Shown: positions 5,953 to 11,792 of the stretch, piece by piece
How the letters are laid out: each line of letters starts with the position of its first letter
Position numbering within the stretch: position 1 is the stretch's first letter
Source: Alphaproteobacteria bacterium
GTDB taxonomy: Bacteria; Pseudomonadota; Alphaproteobacteria; ATCC43930; CGMCC-115725
Direction: 5' to 3'
DNA: 11,792 bases
NCBI GenBank assembly: GCA_017353855.1
Contig: JAFMSA010000072.1
Span: 1-11,792 of the forward strand
The notes under the pieces: model-generated
Told to the model about the DNA's origin: nothing
The model's input: only the letters and a program-made list of their open reading frames with translations
The model's database searches: none
Translations under genes and position numbers: made by a program

Positions 5953-7494
5953 GTGTTCTTTCGACGGAAGCCGCGAGGCGCCTCTGGAACTACCGACCAG
6001 ATTACCCCGACGCCGCGCGCGCACCCGCATGCCGACGAACTTCGCCGCACCCTGCGGCTGGTCCTGCTGGACAGCCTGGCTAGCGAGACGATGGGCACGC
6101 TGACCTCCGGCGTGTTTCTCGCCGGCTTCGCAGTGGCGCTCGATGCCAGCAACCTCATGATCGGCGTGCTGGCGGCAATCCCCTTCCTGGTCCAGTTCCT
6201 GCAACTCCCGGCGGTGCTGCTGGTCGAGCGGCTGCGACGGCGGCGCACGCTGGGTGTCGTCTCATCTTTGATCGCCCGCATCTTCATCCTCGCGGTTGCC
6301 GCAACACCGCTGCTTCCCCACGGCAGCTCGATTGTGGCGGTCGCGGTGCTGGTGGCGATCAATCAGGGCTTCAGCGCGGTGGGCGGATGTGCGTGGAACT
6401 CCTGGATGCGCGACGTTATCCCGGAGCGGATCTACGGGCGATTCTTCAGTTGGCGCAATTTCGCGACGACGGCCCTCAGCATGTTGCTCAGCCTCGGCGC
6501 CGGCGTGCTCATCGCCGCCTGGAAGCATCGCTACCCGTCGAGCGACGCCTATGCCTATTCGGCGCTGTTCGTCTTCGGCGGACTTTTCGGCTTGCTCGGC
6601 GTCTATATCCTGGCCCGCACGCCCGAGCCGCCGATGGCCCCGCCAGACGAGAAATTCCGCCCATTCCGGCTGCTGGCGGAGCCGTTTCACGACGGCAATT
6701 TTCGCCGGCTGATCGGGTTCCTTGCGATGTGGAACTTCGCGGTCAATCTCGCATCGCCGTTTTTAACCGTCTACATGCTGCGCACGCTCGGCCTGCCGAT
6801 GTCGCGCGTTGTTCTGTTCAATGTGATCAGCCAGCTCTCCAATCTCGCGTTCCTGAATATCTGGGGCCGGCTCGGCGACCGATATGGCAGCCGGTCGGTC
6901 TTGCAGGTTACGGCACCGCTCTTCCTTGCCTGCCTGCTGGTCTGGAGCGTGTCCGGGCAGCCTTGGCTCGGCGAAATGCTGCTCCCCTTGCTGGTCCTGC
7001 TGCACGTGCTGATGGGGGTCGCAACCGCGGGCGTCGCGCTGGCCACCGCCACGATCGCGATGAAACTCTCGCCGATCGGTCGGGCGACTTCCTACCTGGC
7101 CGCGAACAGCGTGGTGACGGCGGCTTCCGCCAGTCTGGCCTCGCTCGCCGGCGGTGCCTGCGCGGACTTTTTCGCGGCGCGCGAACTCAGCCTCTCGATC
7201 ACCTGGAAAGGCCCCGGCACTGAGGTCGGGTTCGAGGCGCTGACCTTCCACTCCTGGACGTTCTTCTTCGCGCTCGCTTCGGCCCTCGGTCTGATCGCGC
7301 TGCGCCTGCTGCGCGCGGTCAAGGAACGCGGTGAGGTGAGGGAGACCATTTCTGTCCAGCAACTCATCGCGGAGACGCGCCGCTCTGTGCATAGCCTGTC
7401 AAGCGTGGCGGGATTGCACAAGCTGTCTCGCTTCCCGTTCGCGCGCCTGCGGCACCGTCCGACGTTGACAGGCGAGACGCCGCCCCCGACGTAG
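5953..7494 (+). CDS. MFS transporter, substrate unknown
   Basis: 513-aa integral membrane protein starting at GTG. The first 35 residues are hydrophilic and basic (FFRRKPRG), followed by about twelve membrane segments. Visible landmarks are the VERLRRRRTLG loop (91-101), the strongly conserved-looking CAWNSWMRDVIPERIYGRFF (146-165), and a second-half MFS motif A, WGRLGDRYGSRS (304-315). The break between the two six-helix bundles is at about 222-250. After the last helix (about 434-453) comes an unusually long basic cytosolic tail of 60 residues. It belongs to a poorly characterised MFS branch without the sugar or drug signatures I could name, so substrate and direction are unknown. It is not closely similar to the symporter at 3699-5069. 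It is followed after 237 bp by kup on the same strand, but a common operon is not proven. Confidence 0.85.
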   Translation: MFFRRKPRGASGTTDQITPTPRAHPHADELRRTLRLVLLDSLASETMGTLTSGVFLAGFAVALDASNLMIGVLAAIPFLVQFLQLPAVLLVERLRRRRTLGVVSSLIARIFILAVAATPLLPHGSSIVAVAVLVAINQGFSAVGGCAWNSWMRDVIPERIYGRFFSWRNFATTALSMLLSLGAGVLIAAWKHRYPSSDAYAYSALFVFGGLFGLLGVYILARTPEPPMAPPDEKFRPFRLLAEPFHDGNFRRLIGFLAMWNFAVNLASPFLTVYMLRTLGLPMSRVVLFNVISQLSNLAFLNIWGRLGDRYGSRSVLQVTAPLFLACLLVWSVSGQPWLGEMLLPLLVLLHVLMGVATAGVALATATIAMKLSPIGRATSYLAANSVVTAASASLASLAGGACADFFAARELSLSITWKGPGTEVGFEALTFHSWTFFFALASALGLIALRLLRAVKERGEVRETISVQQLIAETRRSVHSLSSVAGLHKLSRFPFARLRHRPTLTGETPPPT

Positions 7495-7731
7495 CGAACC
7501 TCTGTGGTGACCCTCCACGGCCTCGAACCAGTCCTGTAGACAAGCAGAGAGAACGCATGGGCGGCGTGCGGGACAACGGATTTCCTACTTCCCCGGATGC
7601 GATTGTGAATGGTTCTATAGGCTGCTGAAGACGCGTGTGCTTCCCGATACCCGTGCACAGTTTCTTTTGCTTGCCCGCGAGGATGCCGTCGTGCTTCTGC
7701 TCTGACCGGAACGATTACCGGAGTTGGCCCT
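7495..7731 (+). other. Intergenic region upstream of kup
   Basis: 237 bases with no supported gene. One plus frame stays open from 7511 to a TGA at 7703-7705 and reads like protein near its end (FYRLLKTRVLPDTRAQFLLL), but it has no ATG and no Shine-Dalgarno. No convincing -35/-10 pair or terminator was found. ACCGG occurs twice just before the kup ribosome-binding site. Confidence 0.4.
7718..7723 (+). promoter_or_regulatory. Ribosome-binding site of kup, supporting a TTG start
   Basis: CCGGAG lies 8 nt upstream of TTG at 7732. There is no upstream in-frame ATG or GTG, and no later start precedes the conserved GDIGTSPLYT segment, so the TTG start is favoured. Confidence 0.5.
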
Positions 7732-9621
7732 TTGTCTCACGTAGCTGGTGATGCCGTAAACCGCCCGGCGAGCACCGCGAGCCTGTCTGCGCTCGGACTG
7801 TCGGCTTTGGGGGTAGTCTTCGGCGATATCGGGACGAGCCCTCTCTACACGTTCAAGACGGTGCTGGGCCTCACCGGCGGCAGCCCCGATGCGGCAACGG
7901 TGATCGGCGTACTATCTCTCGTGGTCTGGACATTGATCATCATCACGACGCTCAAATACGTGAGCGTTGCGATGCGCATCGACAATGATGGAGAAGGCGG
8001 GATCCTCGCACTAATGTCATTGCTTGGCGTAAAGCGACGGCATCGCCCCGCGATCATCGCGGTCGGACTTTTTGGAGCGGCGCTGATCTACGGCGACGGG
8101 GCGATCACGCCGGCGATTTCGGTCCTCTCTGCTTTGGAGGGGCTGGAAATCGTGCTCCCTACCCTTGCATCCTATGTGCTTCCGGTCTCGGTTCTGATCC
8201 TCGTCATTCTCTTCGCCATCCAGCCTCAAGGTACTTCCCGGATCGGCAGGACATTCGGTCCGATCATGGCGCTCTGGTTCGCAGTGATCGCACTGCTTGG
8301 GATCTGGGGCATTTACCGATATCCCTCGGTCCTTTTCGCGATCGATCCCCGGTATGCGGTCAGCTATCTCGTGGCAGGTGGAGCTAAAGGATTTCTCGTG
8401 CTTGGCGGAGTGTTTCTCTGCGTCACCGGCGCCGAGGCGCTATACGCCGACATGGGACATTTCGGCGCCCGCCCGGTCAGGCTCGCGTGGTCCGGAGTCG
8501 TCTTCCCGAGCCTCGTTTTGAATTACGCCGGCCAGGCGGCCCTGGTGCTCGATGGCGCTCCGATCTCGGACAACATCTTCTATCGGCTGTGCCCGTCCTT
8601 GTTACAGCTGCCACTGGTCGCGCTCGCGACAATCGCGACGATCGTCGCGAGCCAGTCGATCATCACCGGTGCATATTCCATGACGCGCCAGGCAATACAA
8701 CTCGGCTGGCTGCCGCGGATGCACATCACGCAGACTTCGGCCGAAGGCTACGGTCAGATTTATGTGGGCACCGTTAATTGGCTTCTGATGCTCGTCACCC
8801 TCGGGCTGATGGTCGGTTTCGGCAAGTCTGACAATCTCGCGTCGGCCTATGGGATCGCCGTCGCGGCGACAATGCTGATGACCTCTGCACTGTTGTTCAT
8901 CGCGCTGCATGAGATCTGGGAGTGGAGCGTCATTACCGCCGGCGCGGTCGCGGGCGCCTTCTTTCTCGTCGATGCGGCGTTCTTCGCGGCGAACATCACA
9001 AAGGTGGCGGAGGGTGGCTACGTGCCGCTACTCCTGGCGGCGCTCGTGTACGGCGTCATGGTGATCTGGCACCTCGGGGCGAGGGCGGTAACCGCCCGCA
9101 TTCAGGATAAAGTCACGCCGGTCGAAGCTTTCGTGTCGGAGATCGCCAAGGAGGGCATCCCGCGCGTTCCCGGCACCGCTGTGTTCTTAACGCGAACTCA
9201 TCAGGGCGTGCCGCCGGTTATGGTGTGGCACGTCAAGCACAACCGTGCATTGCACGAAAAATTGCTCGTCCTCACGGTCACTACGCAGTCGGTGCCGTGG
9301 ATCGGCGACACCGAACGGTTGACCTTCGACGAGATTGCACCCTGTTTCTGGCGCGCGACCGGGCGGTACGGCTTTATGGAGCGACCGGACATCCCGGCCC
9401 TGCTGCAGCATGCGCACGCGCTCGGGTGCGGCATCGACCTCTCCGACGTCACCTATTATGTCGGTCACGAGACCGTCGTTCCCGACGATCACCACAACGC
9501 TCTATTGCGAGCGGTAGCGGCACTGTTCGCGTTCATGCAGCGCAATTCTGCCCACGTGACCGATTACTTCAAGCTCCCGATTGATGCCGTCGTCGAAATC
9601 GGTCGGGAAGTCTCGATCTGA
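7732..9621 (+). CDS. kup: Kup-family low-affinity potassium transporter
   Basis: 629 aa, the normal length for bacterial Kup, which takes up K+ with protons across the inner membrane. Family signatures run in order: ALGVVFGDIGTSPLYT (25-40), NDGEGGILALMSL (85-97), IYGDGAITPAISVLSALEG (119-137), VTGAEALYADMGHFG (231-245), NYAGQAALVL (264-273), QSIITGAYSMTRQAIQLGWL (308-327) and GQIYVGTVNW (341-350). The Asp and Glu in GDIG, ALEG and TGAEA match acidic residues linked to K+/H+ coupling. Twelve membrane segments end at about 448, followed by a soluble C-terminal domain (about 455-629) finishing KLPIDAVVEIGREVSI, as in intact homologues. The start is TTG, supported by CCGGAG. No frameshift or missing motif is seen. 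The neighbours give no clue to regulation. Confidence 0.96.
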   Translation: MSHVAGDAVNRPASTASLSALGLSALGVVFGDIGTSPLYTFKTVLGLTGGSPDAATVIGVLSLVVWTLIIITTLKYVSVAMRIDNDGEGGILALMSLLGVKRRHRPAIIAVGLFGAALIYGDGAITPAISVLSALEGLEIVLPTLASYVLPVSVLILVILFAIQPQGTSRIGRTFGPIMALWFAVIALLGIWGIYRYPSVLFAIDPRYAVSYLVAGGAKGFLVLGGVFLCVTGAEALYADMGHFGARPVRLAWSGVVFPSLVLNYAGQAALVLDGAPISDNIFYRLCPSLLQLPLVALATIATIVASQSIITGAYSMTRQAIQLGWLPRMHITQTSAEGYGQIYVGTVNWLLMLVTLGLMVGFGKSDNLASAYGIAVAATMLMTSALLFIALHEIWEWSVITAGAVAGAFFLVDAAFFAANITKVAEGGYVPLLLAALVYGVMVIWHLGARAVTARIQDKVTPVEAFVSEIAKEGIPRVPGTAVFLTRTHQGVPPVMVWHVKHNRALHEKLLVLTVTTQSVPWIGDTERLTFDEIAPCFWRATGRYGFMERPDIPALLQHAHALGCGIDLSDVTYYVGHETVVPDDHHNALLRAVAALFAFMQRNSAHVTDYFKLPIDAVVEIGREVSI

Positions 9622-9639
9622 ACCTCGACGAGAGAGGTT
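9621..9639 (+). terminator. Hairpin abutting the kup stop codon
   Basis: AACCTC (9621-9626) and GAGGTT (9634-9639) form a perfect 6-bp stem with a 7-nt loop, beginning in the TGA stop itself. No T-tract follows, so it may be a Rho-type or transcript-stabilising hairpin rather than an intrinsic terminator. Confidence 0.3.
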
Positions 9640-10269
9640 GAACATGTGCTTCGCGGCTAAGGTCTGGATCCGCGGTGACTCTGCAAGCTAGCAGCATTGT
9701 TCGCCGGGCTGATGGGACCTTCCTGCACAGACGTTGCGCCAAGACTTCGCTCAGGTGGCAGGGTCCCGCGCCGCGGCCGTGCAGCCGGCCCTATGAAACT
9801 GCAGCCGGGCCAGCCAATGCGCTGTCGATTTCCTCTATCGTACGGCTACTGGTCTGCGAACAGGAACGCTGCGATTGCGGAACCACCGCTGCCAACGTCG
9901 CCTTTGGCGCAACATAATCCGACGCCCGGCAATCAAGGCGAGGCCGGCAGGCGCCATGAAATTGCCGGGGGTTGCCGTTCGCCGGCCACATCTCCGACAT
10001 GTGGGAAAGGTAATCGCAAAATTGCCGTGCCGGTGAAGCTGAGCAGCATGATCAGCCGGGCCGCCGATCTGCGTTCCAGTGCCGAGCTCGCGCGCAGCGT
10101 GGCGGCAGGGTCGATCGAAGCCAGGAGGCGCCATTCGGATCCCGCAACGCACAGATCAGTCCTTGACGGTTTGGTGGAGTTTTCTCATGCGCGGCGTAGG
10201 TCCGGCGACGATCTTTGCCGCTTTGGCGGAACGGATTGGAACAACTCCGGACGCGACGGGAGGAGATCG
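9640..10269. other. Intergenic region between kup and the MetE-like gene
   Basis: About 630 bases. The plus frame of the MetE-like gene is open back to 9697, but the translation is low in family features and an excellent ribosome-binding site sits just before 10270, so the extension is not real. On the minus strand a start-less frame (9936-10184) has GC-rich third positions and a hydrophobic piece, RLIMLLSFTGTAILRL, suggesting a decayed membrane-protein gene. A 15-codon ORF at 9644-9691 (MCFAAKVWIRG) has a weak Shine-Dalgarno; not supported as a gene. Confidence 0.4.
10257..10265 (+). promoter_or_regulatory. Ribosome-binding site deciding the MetE-like start
   Basis: The purine-rich GGGAGGAG lies about 4-5 nt before ATG at 10270, directly ahead of the family's normal N-terminus (KIGTSHVGRLPAPPG). 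This rules out the 191-residue longer reading. Confidence 0.75.
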
Positions 10270-11454
10270 ATGAAGAACAGCGCGCAAAAGATCGGCACCA
10301 GCCATGTCGGAAGGCTGCCGGCACCGCCGGGCTTCGAGGAGACAGCCCGCCGCCTTGCGCGCGGCGAGGCGAGCCGCGAGGAGGTGGCGGTGCAGGTCGT
10401 GCCGGCGGTCGCCAAGGTGGTCAAGCGCCAAGTCGAGATCGGCCTCGACTGCATCGGCGACGGCGAGTACTGGTCCGGGCTCGATGTGAAATGGTTCGAC
10501 CAGCAAATGACCGGGCTAAGCACGCGGCCGCTAAAGCCGGGCGAAGTCGGCACCATGCGCGAATCGACGCGCGAGCGCGATGTCTTCCGTACCCTCTATG
10601 CCGACATGGACCGCATCGGCACCATCGCTTGCATACCGGGCGAACGGCCGCGCCCGCCGGCCCGCGAGCGCGTCATCGTCAGCGCCCCCATAAAGACCAA
10701 AGGTACCGCCGCGACGCAACGCCAGCTCGACTGCTTCAGGGCGGCGATCGTGCGGTCGAGCGTCGCCGTCGACGAGGCTTTCGTCCCCGCGCTCGCGCCG
10801 GGATGGCTCGACCATTTCATATATAATGAGCACTACAAGACCGACGAGGAATTCGTCTACGCGCTCGCCGACGCCATGAGCGACAAGTACCGGGCGATCG
10901 TCGAGGCGGGCTTCATCCTGCAAATCGATGATCCCGGCATTGCCACTTCCTGGGACATGATCCAGCCGGAGCCAAGCCTCGCCGATTACCGGAAAGTGAC
11001 GCTGCGGATCGAGGCGCTGAACCATGCCCTCGCCGGCATCCCGCCGGAGAAAGTGCGCTATCACTGGTGCTGGGGCAGCTGGCACGGCGCGCATGTCGAT
11101 GATATCCCGCTCAAATCTTTTATCGACATCGCGCTCAAGGTGGAGGCGCAGACTTACTCCTACGAGTCAGCGAACGTACGGCACGAGCACGAGATGGATG
11201 TCTGGAAGGAGGTGAAGCTCGCACCCGGCACGATCCTGATGCCAGGCGTGATCAGCCATGCCACCAACATCGTCGAACATCCCGAACTCGTTGCCCGCCG
11301 GCTCATCGATTGGACGGCTATCGTCGGACGCGAGAATGTCGTTGGCGGGGCCGACTGCGGCATGGGAGGCAGGGTGCATGCCGAAATCGGCTGGGCGAAG
11401 CTTGGCGCGCTTGCCGAAGGGGCCGCTCTCGCGACGAAGACCTTGTGGGCCTGA
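10270..11454 (+). CDS. Short cobalamin-independent methionine synthase II-like (MetE C-terminal domain) zinc alkyltransferase
   Basis: 394-aa cytosolic protein of the MetE/UROD-like barrel fold without the N-terminal MetE half. It opens with GTSHVGRLPAPPG (9-21) and has IGDGEYW (62-68), LQIDDPGIA (217-225), HWCWGSWHG (265-273), SYESANVRHEHE (297-308) and VVGGADCGMGG (357-367). The zinc ligands of MetE (His, Cys, Glu, Cys) correspond to His265, Cys267, probably Glu299 and Cys363, so metal-activated thiol alkylation is expected. Stand-alone proteins of this size include core methionine synthases and epoxyalkane:coenzyme M transferases, besides many uncharacterised catabolic enzymes. Without the N-terminal folate-binding half, the usual methyltetrahydrofolate reaction is doubtful. 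The substrate thiol and alkyl donor cannot be read from sequence. A glutathionyl-hydroquinone reductase gene follows on the same strand. Confidence 0.87.
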   Translation: MKNSAQKIGTSHVGRLPAPPGFEETARRLARGEASREEVAVQVVPAVAKVVKRQVEIGLDCIGDGEYWSGLDVKWFDQQMTGLSTRPLKPGEVGTMRESTRERDVFRTLYADMDRIGTIACIPGERPRPPARERVIVSAPIKTKGTAATQRQLDCFRAAIVRSSVAVDEAFVPALAPGWLDHFIYNEHYKTDEEFVYALADAMSDKYRAIVEAGFILQIDDPGIATSWDMIQPEPSLADYRKVTLRIEALNHALAGIPPEKVRYHWCWGSWHGAHVDDIPLKSFIDIALKVEAQTYSYESANVRHEHEMDVWKEVKLAPGTILMPGVISHATNIVEHPELVARRLIDWTAIVGRENVVGGADCGMGGRVHAEIGWAKLGALAEGAALATKTLWA

Positions 11455-11477
11455 CCGGACTCATCGTCGTCCGGGTC
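11453..11477 (+). terminator. GC-rich hairpin after the MetE-like gene
   Basis: GACCGGAC (from the stop codon onward) pairs with GTCCGGGTC across TCATCGTC, with one bulge. It is followed by a tandem AAAGATTT repeat (11478-11493) rather than a T-run, so termination efficiency is doubtful. Confidence 0.4.
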
Positions 11478-11493
11478 AAAGATTTAAAGATTT
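11478..11493 (+). repeat. Tandem duplication of AAAGATTT
   Basis: Two exact head-to-tail copies of the 8-mer AAAGATTT directly follow the hairpin. It is an AT-rich patch in GC-rich DNA. It could be slippage or the scar of a former insertion; nothing else supports an insertion here. Confidence 0.4.
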
Positions 11494-11645
11494 CGCGGAG
11501 GTGAAGGCGATCGCCGGTCCCGACCCTTTTCCCACGACCGGCCTCCGCAGCTACACGCTATGGCGCCGTGCCGTGAAACTAGGGCAGTTACGGTCTCCGC
11601 GCGAACTATTCGGATCAGACGGTCGCGATCGAGTGACCTCGGGGA

Positions 11646-11653
11646 AAAGGAGG
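11646..11653 (+). promoter_or_regulatory. Strong Shine-Dalgarno before the GS-HQR gene
   Basis: AAGGAGGT, a near-perfect anti-16S complement, lies 5 nt before ATG at 11659 and fixes the start of the truncated last gene. Confidence 0.8.
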
Positions 11654-11658
11654 TAGCC

Positions 11659-11792
11659 ATGGGCATGGTCATCGAAGGAAAATGGGTCGACGACGATGCG
11701 CGGTACCGCACGGCATCGAGCGGAGCGTTCGTGCGCCCGGGGTCGGTCTTCACGCATCGGGTCACGGCCGACGGCTCAAGCGGTTTCAAGGC
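11659..11792 (+). CDS. yqjG: Glutathionyl-hydroquinone reductase (Xi-class glutathione transferase), N-terminal 44 codons, cut by window end
   Basis: From ATG at 11659 the frame is open to the last base. It reads MGMVIEGKWVDDDARYRTAS, then SGAFVRPGSVFTHRVTADG and SSGFK. This is the N-terminal arm of the YqjG/PcpF/ECM4 group: a short strand (xxVxGxWxDxxY), a S-x-G-x-F-x-R-x-x-S-x-F element and a TADG turn. In the family, residues just downstream (a C-P-W-A-H-R motif) hold the catalytic Cys that removes glutathione from glutathionyl-hydroquinones, in quinone and chloroaromatic metabolism. That part is outside the window. The usual F-R-N/D-W before the TADG turn is changed here to F-T-H-R, which may be family variation. 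A strong Shine-Dalgarno precedes it. The gene name is by family resemblance only. Confidence 0.8.
   Translation, partial: MGMVIEGKWVDDDARYRTASSGAFVRPGSVFTHRVTADGSSGFK

Noticed and set aside
9644..9691. 15-codon ORF just after kup (MCFAAKVWIRG...)
   Set aside because: Too short and without a clear role; no terminator or antiterminator fold that would make it a leader peptide.
9697..10269. In-frame N-terminal extension of the MetE-like protein by 191 residues
   Set aside because: The strong Shine-Dalgarno and the family N-terminus are at 10270. The extension has no family features and GC-rich DNA often leaves such frames open.

Overview
The window looks like accessory chromosome of a high-GC proteobacterium, most likely an alphaproteobacterium. 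Reasons are the strongly GC-rich third codon positions, GTG and TTG starts preceded by purine-rich Shine-Dalgarno sequences, and a Kup transporter, short MetE-like protein and integrase remnant of the kinds common in rhizobia and related soil bacteria. The taxon is an inference; no rRNA or marker gene is present.

Layout. 1-189 (+): C-terminal end of a thioesterase-type domain, probably from an NRPS/PKS-like gene beginning outside the window. About 203-658 (-): decayed IS5-family transposase, then a possible 43-codon ORF (712-843). 996-2744 (-): complete acyl-CoA synthetase. 2763-3525: a gap holding several palindromes and no convincing gene. 3699-5069 (-): aromatic-acid/H+ symporter-type MFS transporter with a good sigma70-type promoter and an adjacent 12-bp palindrome; a 58-codon ORF begins in a GTGA overlap with its stop. 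5218-5952: debris including a frameshifted tyrosine-recombinase end and an antitoxin-like scrap. 5953-7494 (+): second, unrelated MFS transporter. 7732-9621 (+): Kup potassium transporter. 9622-10269: no clear gene. 10270-11454 (+): short MetE-like zinc methyl/alkyltransferase. 11659 to the end (+): start of a glutathionyl-hydroquinone reductase.

How the genes may work together. The acid symporter and the acyl-CoA ligase share a strand and could import and activate the same carboxylic acid, but about 780-950 bp separates them, so this is a hypothesis. The MetE-like protein and the glutathionyl-hydroquinone reductase both do thiol chemistry and lie 204 bp apart on one strand, again only suggestive. 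Kup and the second MFS transporter are probably independent units.

I found no CRISPR array, tRNA, rRNA or intact mobile element, and no convincing new multi-gene system. The most useful leads are the symporter promoter/operator, the coupled small ORF, the decayed mobile genes between intact genes, and the MetE-like/GS-HQR pair.
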